From positions 248,001-312,000 of the forward strand of contig NZ_JABRWO010000006.1 of the NCBI RefSeq assembly GCF_013618625.1: a stretch of DNA of 64,000 nt, in the 5' to 3' direction. This stretch comes from Bremerella alba (GTDB lineage: Bacteria > Planctomycetota > Planctomycetia > Pirellulales > Pirellulaceae). A model generated the notes under the pieces. The model ran no database searches, was not told the origin of the DNA, and was given only the letters and a program-made list of their open reading frames with translations. Each line of letters opens with the position of its first letter. Position 1 is the stretch's first letter. The translations under genes and the position numbers were made by a program. Shown piece by piece: positions 52,573-61,953 of this stretch.

Positions 52573-53889
52573 TTATTGCTTCACGGTTGGGTTCCACCAG
52601 GCATTCAGCTTTTTGTCTAGCCGGGCGGCGATTTCTGGGTGCTTTGCGATCACGTTGTGCTGCTCTTCTGGATCTTCAGAGACATGAAACAACGCGAGTT
52701 TGTCAGGCCCATATTCCCCATCGTCTAAGCCGCTGGGAACGATCAGCTTGTAATCGCCATCGATGATCCAGCGATAATGGAGCCCTAATTCAGGCTGGCG
52801 ATAGTCGGGAATATCGTGTGCAAAGATCTCGCCGAATATGGCTTCGCGCTGATTGACCTGGGCTTGATCCAACAGGCTGATACCTGGGAAATTGTAATCC
52901 GTTTTAATGCCGACAGCGTCTAAAATGGTGGGGACCACGTCGATGCTGCTTGCCAGGTCCGTCTTGTTGCTTGCGGGCTTCACGTGACCGGGATAGCGGA
53001 TCATGATTGGTGTTCGCGTACCACCGTCGTAGACCGAGCGTTTGCCTCGTGGTCCCCCCACGGCTCCGCCCCCTTTGTCGGAAAGCTGAATCCAACCGTT
53101 GTCGCACAGATAGATCACGACGGTGTTGTCAGCAATCTTTTTCTTGTCGAGGTGATCGAGTACCTGACCGCATGTTTCATCCCACCAATCGCACATTGCG
53201 AAGTACCTTGCGACTGCAACCGAGCGTCCCGCCGGCTGGGTGTACTTTTCAAGGAGCCGCTGAGGAGGGTTGTGCGGCAAGTGGGGCATCATCGGTGCGT
53301 ACCACAAGAAGAACGGCTTGTCTTCGGCGACTGCTTTATCAATGAAGTCGTAGACCGGTTGCATCGTCTTGCGGCCGATTGTGAGTCCTACGTCCCCGTG
53401 GCGGCCCCCTTTGGTCACGTCTCCGTGAGACATTCCTTCGGTAAAACCACCGGTTGAGAAGTTCCCTTCCCACCATTTACCCGACTGAAAACTGAGGTAC
53501 CCGTGCTGACCGAGGATCTCAGCAAGTCGGGGGTTCTCTTGGAATCGATTGACCAAGACATCGCGGCCCGCTTGGGTTCGTTTGTCTTCAGCCGGATCGT
53601 TACCGGTGATCCCATTCTGATGCGGATACAGGCCCGTAATCAGGCTTGCCAGCGATGGCCGACAAAGCGAAGTAGGCACGTAGCCGCGTTCATAAACCAG
53701 CGACTGACTGGCCAAGCGATCGATATTCGGCGTTTCGATCACATCGTGGCCGAGGAAGGAATAGTCATCCCAGCGTTGATCATCGGAAAGCAAAATCACA
53801 ACGTTCGGCTGGTCGGCCGCATGGGCCTCTGCAGTAACCAGGCCGACGACAATCGCCAGGGCTAATAAGGAAGTAGTCACAAGACGCAT
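52573..53889 (-). CDS. Exported sulfatase with atypical CxPSL signature
   Basis: 438 residues with a signal peptide (LLALAIVVGLVTAEAHA). Sulfatase landmarks: metal-binding NVVILLSDDQRWDD, the FGly block PTSLCRPSLASLITGLYPHQNG, SGKWWEGNF, LWYAPMMPHLPH, and IYLCDNGWI (metal Asp/Asn). In the FGly motif the Arg of CxPxR is Leu; the Cys is kept. Family members remove sulfate from algal or host polysaccharides after conversion of this Cys to formylglycine. ATG start; it lies 47 bp after a second sulfatase gene on the same strand. Confidence 0.92.
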   Translation of the reverse strand: MRLVTTSLLALAIVVGLVTAEAHAADQPNVVILLSDDQRWDDYSFLGHDVIETPNIDRLASQSLVYERGYVPTSLCRPSLASLITGLYPHQNGITGNDPAEDKRTQAGRDVLVNRFQENPRLAEILGQHGYLSFQSGKWWEGNFSTGGFTEGMSHGDVTKGGRHGDVGLTIGRKTMQPVYDFIDKAVAEDKPFFLWYAPMMPHLPHNPPQRLLEKYTQPAGRSVAVARYFAMCDWWDETCGQVLDHLDKKKIADNTVVIYLCDNGWIQLSDKGGGAVGGPRGKRSVYDGGTRTPIMIRYPGHVKPASNKTDLASSIDVVPTILDAVGIKTDYNFPGISLLDQAQVNQREAIFGEIFAHDIPDYRQPELGLHYRWIIDGDYKLIVPSGLDDGEYGPDKLALFHVSEDPEEQHNVIAKHPEIAARLDKKLNAWWNPTVKQ

Positions 53890-53936
53890 GAGGTGTTTCC
53901 CAAAGAAGGAGTGTGGATATCGAGATGAGTGCCGGT

Positions 53937-55499
53937 TTACTGTTTGGCTTCTTTCTCACGAAGTACCGTTTCAGGGAACTCGGCAGCTTTCGTGCCGGAC
54001 TCTCTTCGCAAGTTCGCCCCGGTGCCTCGTTTGGCCCCAAAGGGTACTTGCATAGCCTCACGCTGCTTAAGCTCTCGATTCAACGCATTTCGCATGTCAC
54101 GCGCGGTGCTTTGTAGGCCCGGTTCGTTGATCAAGTTATTCATTTCGTGAGGATCATTTTCAAGATCGTACAGTTCGTCCGTGTCCCATATTCCATGGTA
54201 CTGAATGAATTTATAGCGTTCTCCCCGCAGTGCGAACATGGTCGGCGTGTGCGGGAAATTCCATTCCCAGTTGTACTCGTACAGCAGATGCTTTCGCCAA
54301 TCTTTTGAGTCCATCTTGCCCGAGGCGATACGGACGAAACTCATGCCGTCCATCTGCTCTGGCGTTGTTTGTCCGGCCAGGTCGAGAACTGTCGGACCAA
54401 TATCGATGTTCGCCACCACCGCGTCGACTGTCGTGTTGGGCGACAGAATCCCTGGGGCTTCGATCACCAAGGGAACTCGCATCGATTCTTCGTACGCATT
54501 GCGTTTGTCGATCAAGCCGTGTTCGCCAAACAGAAAGCCATTATCGCCCATCAGCATGACCACCGTATTGTCGGCCAGGTCATGTTCTTTCAGGTACTCT
54601 CGCACGCGTCCCACGCTGTCGTCAACGGCATTCATGCAGCGGCAATAGTCGCGGTAATAGTCCTTGATATTCAGCGAAGAGTGGTAAGGGAAATCAACGC
54701 CGTGCCAGCTGTTGCGTTGATTCTTTACCCACATCGGCTTGCCGGCGTAGTTCTCCTCGGTATCGGCCTGAGACGCAGGCGCTTCGATTTCGACGTCGGA
54801 GTAAAGATCCTTGTGACGTTCGGCCGGTTCAAACCGAGCATGAACGGCTTTATGCGAGAGATACAAGAAGAAAGGTTTATCACGATCGAGCGTATTCAAC
54901 CAATCGACGGCGTAGTCGGTCAGTTCGTCGGTGATGTATCCCTTCTGCGGAACCGACTTGCCGTTGATGTTTAAGGTCCATTTGGGGCCCGGCGGTGTGT
55001 AATGTCCTTGCCCACGAAAGCTGACCCATTGATCGAAACCGGGGCGAGGCGCGTCGGTCCCTCCGCCCATATGCCACTTACCGAAGAAGCCTGTTTGATA
55101 ACCGGCTTTCTGTAAGTACTGCGGGAAGAAGATCGTTTCGCTCATGTCCGTATCGTTGTTGTCGACGACACCATGGTTGTGCATGAACTGTCCGGTAAGA
55201 ATCGAAGCACGGCTGGGCGAGCAAAGCGAGGTCGTGACAAACGCGTTGGTGAAGTTGGCTCCGTTAGCCGCCATGGCATCGATCTGGGGTGTCTTCAAAA
55301 AGGGATGCCCCATGAAGCCCATCGCGTCGAAACGCATGTCATCGATCAAAATAAACACGACGTTCGGTGAGCTGTCAGGCTCCGCAGAGTGTGCCCTGTT
55401 TTCCAGGCCCAATGACAGGCCGACAAATGATAGCGCAACCAGCAGCGACGCTAGTTGACGGTGTGGGTTGAAGTGGTGGAATGGGATCGACGAGGGCAT
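53937..55499 (-). CDS. Exported sulfatase with canonical CSPSR signature
   Basis: 520 residues. Signal segment ASLLVALSFVGLSLGLE, then NVVFILIDDMRFDAMGFM (metal Asp pair), the FGly motif SLCSPSRASILTGQF, TGFFGKWHMGG, LYLSHKAVHARF, and MLMGDNGFLFGEHGLIDKRN. This is the heparan N-sulfatase/arylsulfatase-like class with a normal CxPxR. The C-terminal ~130 residues include YKFIQYHGIWDTDELYDLEN, typical of these enzymes. Together with the next gene it forms a sulfatase pair, consistent with use of sulfated polysaccharides. Confidence 0.95.
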   Translation of the reverse strand: MPSSIPFHHFNPHRQLASLLVALSFVGLSLGLENRAHSAEPDSSPNVVFILIDDMRFDAMGFMGHPFLKTPQIDAMAANGANFTNAFVTTSLCSPSRASILTGQFMHNHGVVDNNDTDMSETIFFPQYLQKAGYQTGFFGKWHMGGGTDAPRPGFDQWVSFRGQGHYTPPGPKWTLNINGKSVPQKGYITDELTDYAVDWLNTLDRDKPFFLYLSHKAVHARFEPAERHKDLYSDVEIEAPASQADTEENYAGKPMWVKNQRNSWHGVDFPYHSSLNIKDYYRDYCRCMNAVDDSVGRVREYLKEHDLADNTVVMLMGDNGFLFGEHGLIDKRNAYEESMRVPLVIEAPGILSPNTTVDAVVANIDIGPTVLDLAGQTTPEQMDGMSFVRIASGKMDSKDWRKHLLYEYNWEWNFPHTPTMFALRGERYKFIQYHGIWDTDELYDLENDPHEMNNLINEPGLQSTARDMRNALNRELKQREAMQVPFGAKRGTGANLRRESGTKAAEFPETVLREKEAKQ

Positions 55500-55724
55500 G
55501 ATCTGAGGTTGCTCCAGGAAAATCGGGGTTGGGTGGGGGGAGAGCAGGCCAACTTAGTATCGTATGCGCCGACCCACAGGTCAACTTTGGTTGGCGCATG
55601 CGTAAGCATCCCGATTACCCCCTCGCTAAGGTCCCCAAGAGGATAGGGGTTTCAAAAAGATAGTGCGCCCAGATTGTCTTGGGTGGCCTTTATGCCCTGT
55701 CGAGCGAGGGCGTTGGATCGAGGG

Positions 55725-57044
55725 TTATTTTGCTGAATCGTGGCCCGCCGTGTTGCGCCGCGTCAGTTGCCGAGCTACTTGATGCCAGACAAGCCCTGCC
55801 CCGAGTAAACCGATTCCGACAAACCACATCTCGCGTTCGACCCAAAAAGAAAGCGCCAAGCAAGAGACCAATCCTAGAACGGGAATGATGCGAGGATAAA
55901 GGCGTTCATCGGCTTTCAATTGCAAAGCACACAAGTTGGTGATCGCATAATAGATTAATACCGTGAACGCACTAAACGACCAGGCCAGCTTCACGCTACC
56001 AACGCAAATGATTGCTCCAATCAAGACAGCTACGGCGATTGTCGCCGTCCACGGAACGCCGCTGGTCGGCGTCACCAGGGAAAGACCGCGCGGCATGTCT
56101 CCGCGGCGTCCCATAGCCAACACAATTCGCGAAAGCCCTAAGAGTAAATTCAATAGCACGCCCAGCATGGCCGTTACCGCGCCGAGGGTCATCAGCGCGG
56201 CCGAACCAGGAAGATCAAACTGCCGGGCCACCATCTCTAACGGGGCCGCGCCTTGGCTGGAATATTGCGAAAATGTTTCGGTATCGACGTTTCGCAGCGC
56301 CGTGATCGCCACGAGAAAGTAAAGCAGCATTGATATTCCCAGCGTCACAATCACGGCGATGGGAATGGTTCGCCGAGGGGCTGTGACCTCCTCACCCAGC
56401 GTGGCGATTCGACCGTAGCCGGTATACGCTACGAACATTAATCCGACTGCCTGAGCAAACGCAGCGAACGAGTGATTGGCTGGCCAAAATTCGTTGAAAT
56501 CGAGCGAATGGGATGAAGAAGAGGAATAGTTTCCTAGATAGACGAAGGCCAGCAAAACGAAAATCGTCATTCCCACGATCAACGCATTAATTTGGGATGT
56601 CCGCCTGATTCCCCCCAATACGATCACTGTCAGAACGATCAATCCCAACAAGGCCAGTGGAATCAAGAAGAAGCGACTGTCGCCGATGACAAGCGGCAGC
56701 AGATACCCGGAAAACCCCAGCGCCGCAGTGGCTGCGGAGGCCGACTTGGCCCATAAGAACATCCAGCCGGCGAGAAATCCTAAGCTAGGGTTCAACCACC
56801 GATAGCCATATTCGTACGTTCCTCCACTGACAGGATGATTGGCTGCCAGTTGAGCGCTGCTAAGTCCATTGCAGATGGCCACCAGCGCGGCGACAACAAT
56901 CGCTATGACAACCGATTCTCCGGCCACGCCAGCCGCGATGCCGATGCTCACAAAGACTCCGGTGCCGAGAATGGACCCGAGTCCGGTAATGACCGCCGCT
57001 GGGATGCCAAGTTCGCGGCGGAGTTCGCCTGGGGGTTGCGTCAT
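55725..57044 (-). CDS. APC-superfamily amino-acid permease
   Basis: About 439 residues from the ATG at 57044. It opens with LGIPAAVITGLGSILGTGVF, the APC helix-1 substrate-binding break, and has about 12 membrane spans including NHPVSGGTYEYGYRWL and TGYGRIATLGEEVTAPRRTI. A longer upstream frame (to 57257) lacks protein character and runs into the AraC-type gene. APC permeases import amino acids or amines by proton coupling. It follows the PAS-AraC gene by 17 bp on the same strand and may be controlled by it. Confidence 0.93.
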   Translation of the reverse strand: MTQPPGELRRELGIPAAVITGLGSILGTGVFVSIGIAAGVAGESVVIAIVVAALVAICNGLSSAQLAANHPVSGGTYEYGYRWLNPSLGFLAGWMFLWAKSASAATAALGFSGYLLPLVIGDSRFFLIPLALLGLIVLTVIVLGGIRRTSQINALIVGMTIFVLLAFVYLGNYSSSSSHSLDFNEFWPANHSFAAFAQAVGLMFVAYTGYGRIATLGEEVTAPRRTIPIAVIVTLGISMLLYFLVAITALRNVDTETFSQYSSQGAAPLEMVARQFDLPGSAALMTLGAVTAMLGVLLNLLLGLSRIVLAMGRRGDMPRGLSLVTPTSGVPWTATIAVAVLIGAIICVGSVKLAWSFSAFTVLIYYAITNLCALQLKADERLYPRIIPVLGLVSCLALSFWVEREMWFVGIGLLGAGLVWHQVARQLTRRNTAGHDSAK

Positions 57045-57061
57045 TGCGTCAAAGGTTGATT

Positions 57062-57829
57062 TCAGGAGGGGAGCAGCGGCGTGAGGCCTAGGGAATCGGA
57101 AAGTTGGCCCGGCGAATCTTGATACCTTACTCGATAGTCGCTGGGCGAGACCCCCAAGTGCTTGCGAAATTGTTTGGTGAAGTAGCTTTGATCGTAGAAA
57201 CCACAGGCCGTTGCAATTTGGGCGATCGTCCCTCGCGAGGCTAACAGATCGTGACAAGCTGCGTGAAGTCGTACGCGCAATATGTACTGCTGCGGAGTCA
57301 TGTGATAGAGGGCTTTGAAGCGACGATCAAACTGGCTTACCGAAAGATGAACCATTCCGGCAAGCTCGTTCACGCGTAACGGCTGTTCATAGTTTCGTAG
57401 CACGTAATTGACGACCTTCTCGAGGGCATCAAACGAGATTGCCACCGATTTGACCTTCTCCAAGTCGCGCATCACCCCAGAAATACCGATGATTTCGCCA
57501 GTGGCCGATCTCAGCGGTGTCTTGCTGGAGATGAACCACTTCAGCTCGCCTGGTTTGCCGGGAACGAGCCAGATTTGATTCGGCAGCGATGTGCCAGACT
57601 CCATCACCTGTTGATCTTCCGCCATAAACCGCTCGGCCAGATAGCGTGGATGAAGATCGAGATCGGTCTTGCCGAGCATCTGGCCCTCGGACTCGAACCC
57701 GCGAATTTTCCACAGAGACTGATTCGCGGCGATAAACCGACCTTCACGATCCTTAACGTAAAGATAAACGTCGGGAAGATAGTCAAACAATTCGGCAAGG
57801 GCCAGTTCGGCACCCATAGAAGATTTCAT
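57062..57829 (-). CDS. PAS-domain AraC-family transcriptional regulator
   Basis: About 255 residues from the ATG at 57829 (GGAG eight bases upstream). A PAS domain spans residues ~10-120 (ELFDYLPDVYLYVKDREGRF, ISGVMRDLEKVK). The C-terminal AraC domain has two helix-turn-helices: RVNELAGMVHLSVSQFDRRF and GTIAQIATACGFYDQSYFTK followed by FRKHLGVSPSDYR. The PAS domain presumably senses a small ligand. It sits head-to-head with the third DUF1501 operon (about 200 bp apart) and directly upstream of an APC permease. Confidence 0.93.
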   Translation of the reverse strand: MKSSMGAELALAELFDYLPDVYLYVKDREGRFIAANQSLWKIRGFESEGQMLGKTDLDLHPRYLAERFMAEDQQVMESGTSLPNQIWLVPGKPGELKWFISSKTPLRSATGEIIGISGVMRDLEKVKSVAISFDALEKVVNYVLRNYEQPLRVNELAGMVHLSVSQFDRRFKALYHMTPQQYILRVRLHAACHDLLASRGTIAQIATACGFYDQSYFTKQFRKHLGVSPSDYRVRYQDSPGQLSDSLGLTPLLPS

Positions 57830-58026
57830 TTCATACACTCCGACTTTTCCTGCGGTGCGCAAATAATACCACACAATGCGGAAAAATCCCTAGCATTTCA
57901 CGTATCGGGCGAGATACATTAAAAACTTCTCGCACGTATCGTGTTCGAAGAAATGCGAGTCCCCCAACCCGACCACCATCCAAGCCAATCCTTTTCTTCC
58001 TGGCTTAACCCAATAAGAGAACACGT

Positions 58027-59403
58027 ATGTTCACCTTTCAAGGGCGTGGCAAATCGGTCACCTGCAATGGACAAACACGCCGTGACTTCCTGCAAGTCGG
58101 AACGCTCGGCGCGTTAGGCCTGAGCCTTCCTCATTTGGCGGCGGCCAAAGCCCAAGGGGCTGTGAAGCCAAATCATGACGACCGCAACTGCATCATGATT
58201 TTCAATTTGGGCGCACCCAGTCAGCTCGACCTGTGGGATATGAAGCCGGATGCCCCTTCCGAAGTGCGCGGTCCGTTTAAGCCAATCGCCACCAACAACC
58301 CAGACCTGCTGATCTCGGAGATTCTTCCTCAGCATGCGAAGATCGCCGACAAGTTTTCGCTGGTTCGTTCAGTTCATCACACGGGTGCCGCTGTGCACGA
58401 TGCCGGCTGGCAAATGATGCAAACGGGACGGTTGTTTTCCGGTGGGGTTAACACGCCACATATCGGTTCGGTGGTCAGCTTCGATCGTGGCCGCAAGACC
58501 GACCTCCCGGCGTTCGCCGTTCTGCCGCAGTTGATGGGTCGCGGGGGTGGCAACATGCCCAACGGTCAGTCGGGTGGATTTCTGGGCAAGGCCCACGATC
58601 CTTTCGCCCTGAATGCCGATCCCTCACAGGCAAACTTTAAAGTTCCCGACCTGCTTCCGCCGGTCGAGATCGATTCGAGTCGTCTGGAACGGCGACGGAG
58701 AATTCGTGATCTAGTTGATCAGGCCACCGCCAATTTCGAGGCCAGCGAGAGTGCGGACCTTCTGGGAAGCAACTTCGAGTCGGCCTTTCGGTTGATGACC
58801 AGCCCCAAGGCGCGAGAGGCCTTCGACCTCACCAAAGAGCCGCAAAAGGTTCGCGAACGCTACGGCATGAACCGGTTTGGGCAAAGCTGTTTGCTTTCGC
58901 GGCGACTGATTGAAAATGGTGTCCGCTTTGTAACGATCAATACGTTCCTGACCGTCTTTGGCGAAATCACGTGGGACATACACGGGTCGAAGCCGTTCAC
59001 TTCCATCGAAGGAATGAAAAACATTGTCGCCCCCCTCTACGACCAAGGCTACTCGGCATTGATTGAGGATCTCGATCAACGGGGGCTGCTCGATTCAACG
59101 CTCGTCTGCAATCTTGCTGAATTCGGTCGGACTCCGCGTGTGAATCCAGCCGGGGGTCGCGATCATTGGCCGCAATGTTTTACCTGCGGCTTTGCCGGAG
59201 GTGGCGTGCAAGGAGGCCGCATTGTTGGTGCCAGCGATCCGATGGGTGCCGTGCCGGCCGATCGACCTGTGCAGCCCGCAGATGTCGCAGCGACCATATT
59301 TCACAGTTTGGGTTTCGACATGCACAAAGCGCTACCGGGACCAGGCGGACGCCCTTTCCCCATCGTCGATTCGGGGCATGCGCCGATTCACGAGCTGTTC
59401 TAG
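58027..59403 (+). CDS. DUF1501 protein (Tat-exported)
   Basis: 458 residues with a Tat-type signal (TRRDFLQVGTLGALGLSL). Landmarks: NCIMIFNLGAPSQLDLWDMK, SLVRSVHHTGAAVHDAGWQM, TLVCNLAEFGRTPRVNPAGG, RDHWPQCFTCGFAGGGVQGG and DVAATIFHSLGFDMHKALPG. It is the more diverged DUF1501 subtype that stands before a Big2/DUF1549 gene; here it comes first in the operon, opposite to the other two sets in the window. The role is unknown beyond its superfamily. Confidence 0.94.
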   Translation: MFTFQGRGKSVTCNGQTRRDFLQVGTLGALGLSLPHLAAAKAQGAVKPNHDDRNCIMIFNLGAPSQLDLWDMKPDAPSEVRGPFKPIATNNPDLLISEILPQHAKIADKFSLVRSVHHTGAAVHDAGWQMMQTGRLFSGGVNTPHIGSVVSFDRGRKTDLPAFAVLPQLMGRGGGNMPNGQSGGFLGKAHDPFALNADPSQANFKVPDLLPPVEIDSSRLERRRRIRDLVDQATANFEASESADLLGSNFESAFRLMTSPKAREAFDLTKEPQKVRERYGMNRFGQSCLLSRRLIENGVRFVTINTFLTVFGEITWDIHGSKPFTSIEGMKNIVAPLYDQGYSALIEDLDQRGLLDSTLVCNLAEFGRTPRVNPAGGRDHWPQCFTCGFAGGGVQGGRIVGASDPMGAVPADRPVQPADVAATIFHSLGFDMHKALPGPGGRPFPIVDSGHAPIHELF

Positions 59404-59427
59404 ATCATTCTCCTTGCTGGACAATCC

Positions 59428-61947
59428 ATGAATATGCGGCTTCTTATTCCCCTGGCGGTGGTGATTTATGCTACCTCGCTGGCATTAATGCCCCGGCCAG
59501 CGATCGCAGAAGATTCCTCGTTGGTGATCTTGCCTGAACAGATCCAACTGCGCACCACGCACGACCGGCAGTTGGTGGTAGTTCAACGGCAAGAGGGCGA
59601 GCAGCGTCTTGGGCAGGTTGCCAACGGGTTGGAGTGGACTTCAGCGGATCCTTCCGTGGCCACCATCGAAGCTGGCATCGTTCACCCGGTTTCGAATGGA
59701 ACGACCACGCTCTCGGTGAAAGCAGGAGATCAAACGGCAACCGTGCCAGTGGTGGTGTCCGGGCAAGAGGAACCCACGCGATATCGCTTTCGAGAAGACG
59801 TGCTGCCTATTTTGTCGAAGCGTGATTGCAACGCCGGAGGCTGTCATGGGGCCCTGGCTGGCAAAGGTGGCTTTCGCCTATCGCTCAACGGCTATGATCC
59901 GGATTCTGACTATTTTAATATTGTGAAGCAGGATAAAGGTCGCCGCGTTGAATTCGCAGCACCAGAGGTCAGCCTGCTGCTTAACAAGCCGTCGACGACC
60001 GTTCCGCACAAAGGGGGATTGAAGCTTCCCCGTGACAGCGAAGACTTTCAGGTGGTGGCCGAGTGGATTGCCCACGGAGCGATTCCACCGGATTCGGACG
60101 ACGCCGTGACCGAGCGGCTGGAAGTCTTTCCCGATGCGGCGATCCAGAAAATCGGAGAGAGTCAACAGTTCTCGGTTCGCGCCTATTACAGCGACGGAAC
60201 CTCGCGCGATGTGACCCGCTGGGTACGCTGGTCGAGCACCAACGATACCGTCTCGCAGGTGAATGATCAGGGCTTGGCGACCATCATGGGCCCAGGCGAA
60301 GGGGCGATTGTTGCCTGGTACGACAGCAAGCTGGCCATTGCCCGGACGACGGTTCCTTATTCGGCCAGCACCGATAAGTCGGCCTTGGCCAGCGTCGACG
60401 ACCGCAAGCCACGTAGTTTCATCGACGAGCATATCGACGTGCAGCTGCAGCGACTCAACCTGGTTGCTTCGCCAAACTGCACGGACACCGAATTCCTCCG
60501 CCGGGCTTATCTCGACACAATCGGTCGCATTCCGACCTTGCAGGAGACTCGCAATTACCTGGCCGATACCAGCGCCGACAAACGCGACAAGCTAATCGAG
60601 ACTCTTTTAGAGAGCCCCGAGTTCGTCGACTATTGGTCCTACAAGTGGTCGGACATGTTGATGCTCAATGGAACCTTGCTTCGCCCGGCCGCTTTAAAGG
60701 CGTATTACCAATGGATTCATGAGCATGTCGAGAAGAACACCCCATGGGATCAAATGGTTCGTGAGATCGTTACGTCGACCGGCGAAAGTACCGAGAACGG
60801 CGCGACCAACTTTTTCGCGTTAAGTCAAACGCCGGAAGAGATGACCGAGAACGCCTCGCAGGCCTTTATGGGTTTGTCGATCGGTTGTGCGAAGTGCCAT
60901 AATCATCCCCTCGAGAAGTGGACCAACGATCAATATTACGCCATGGCCAACATCTTCTCACGCGTCAAGGCTAAAGGCTGGGGAGGTGAAAGCCGCAACG
61001 GAGACGGCGCGCGGACCTTGTACGTGTCGACCTCCGGAGAACTGGTGCAACCCAGAACCGGCAAGCCGCAGCGGCCCACGCCGCTCGATGGCGAGCCCAT
61101 CGCTTTCGATAACCCGGAAGACCGCCGCATCAAGTTCGCCCATTGGTTGACCTCGCCGGACAACCCCTACTTCGCCAAGGCAATCACCAACCGAGTATGG
61201 GCCAACTTCTATGGGGTCGGTCTGGTCGAAGAAGTCGACGACCTACGGATCTCGAATCCACCTAGCAATAGCGATCTACTGGATGCCGCCACCCAGCATG
61301 TGATCGATAGCAAGTTCGACCTGAAATCACTCATGAGAACGATCTTGCAATCCAACGCCTATCAGCGATCGAGCAAGCCGATTGCCGGCAACCAAGCAGA
61401 GTCTCGGTTCTATAGTCGCTACTACCCGCGGCGTATCATGGCGGAAGTCTTGCACGACGCAGTGGTTCAGGTCACCCAGGTGCCATCAAAGTTCGATACC
61501 GTCGCGTTCCCTGGCAACGACAAGCAGAAGACGGACTTCTACCCCGAAGGAACCAAGGCAATTCAGTTGTATGACTCCGCCGTGGAGAACTACTTCCTGA
61601 GCACCTTCGGCAGAAACCCCCGTAACATTGTGTGTGAATGCGAACGATCGTCCGAGCCGACCATGGTTCAGGTACTGCACATATCCAACGGCAACACCAT
61701 CAACGACAAGCTGCGGTCCCAAGCAAGTCGTGTCGAAAAGCTGCTTCAGCTTCGGCGGAGCGGGCTCTCGGATGAAGCGATCATAGACGAGATCTACCTG
61801 ATCTGTTTTTCGCGTTACCCATATGCTGAGAGACGCCGCGAGCTGGTCCAGTTTCTTCCGCCTATCAATTCCCCGGAAGAACGCTCGACGATCGAAGACA
61901 TGTTCTGGGGATTGATGAGTACCCGCGAGTTCCTCTTCAACCACTAA
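59428..61947 (+). CDS. Big2 / cytochrome / DUF1549 / DUF1553 protein with CX4CH heme-like motif
   Basis: 839 residues. A Sec signal is followed by a bacterial Ig-like (Big2) module (VANGLEWTSADPSVATIEAG), then a cytochrome-like segment FREDVLPILSKRDCNAGGCH, where the Cys spacing is CX4CH and not CXXCH. A second Big2 module follows (SVRAYYSDGTSRDVTRWVRW), then DUF1549 with a canonical CAKCHNHPLEKW, and DUF1553 (NPYFAKAITNRVWANFYGVG, SNAYQRSS, TMVQVLHISNGNTINDKL). It is 24 bp after the DUF1501 gene and 6 bp before the WD40 gene: one exported complex is likely. Confidence 0.93.
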   Translation: MNMRLLIPLAVVIYATSLALMPRPAIAEDSSLVILPEQIQLRTTHDRQLVVVQRQEGEQRLGQVANGLEWTSADPSVATIEAGIVHPVSNGTTTLSVKAGDQTATVPVVVSGQEEPTRYRFREDVLPILSKRDCNAGGCHGALAGKGGFRLSLNGYDPDSDYFNIVKQDKGRRVEFAAPEVSLLLNKPSTTVPHKGGLKLPRDSEDFQVVAEWIAHGAIPPDSDDAVTERLEVFPDAAIQKIGESQQFSVRAYYSDGTSRDVTRWVRWSSTNDTVSQVNDQGLATIMGPGEGAIVAWYDSKLAIARTTVPYSASTDKSALASVDDRKPRSFIDEHIDVQLQRLNLVASPNCTDTEFLRRAYLDTIGRIPTLQETRNYLADTSADKRDKLIETLLESPEFVDYWSYKWSDMLMLNGTLLRPAALKAYYQWIHEHVEKNTPWDQMVREIVTSTGESTENGATNFFALSQTPEEMTENASQAFMGLSIGCAKCHNHPLEKWTNDQYYAMANIFSRVKAKGWGGESRNGDGARTLYVSTSGELVQPRTGKPQRPTPLDGEPIAFDNPEDRRIKFAHWLTSPDNPYFAKAITNRVWANFYGVGLVEEVDDLRISNPPSNSDLLDAATQHVIDSKFDLKSLMRTILQSNAYQRSSKPIAGNQAESRFYSRYYPRRIMAEVLHDAVVQVTQVPSKFDTVAFPGNDKQKTDFYPEGTKAIQLYDSAVENYFLSTFGRNPRNIVCECERSSEPTMVQVLHISNGNTINDKLRSQASRVEKLLQLRRSGLSDEAIIDEIYLICFSRYPYAERRRELVQFLPPINSPEERSTIEDMFWGLMSTREFLFNH

Positions 61948-61953
61948 TTGACC

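Noticed and set aside
57045-57257. N-terminal extension of the amino-acid permease
   Set aside because: It would overlap the AraC-type gene by about 200 bp and lacks protein character; the ATG at 57044 begins directly before the first conserved helix.
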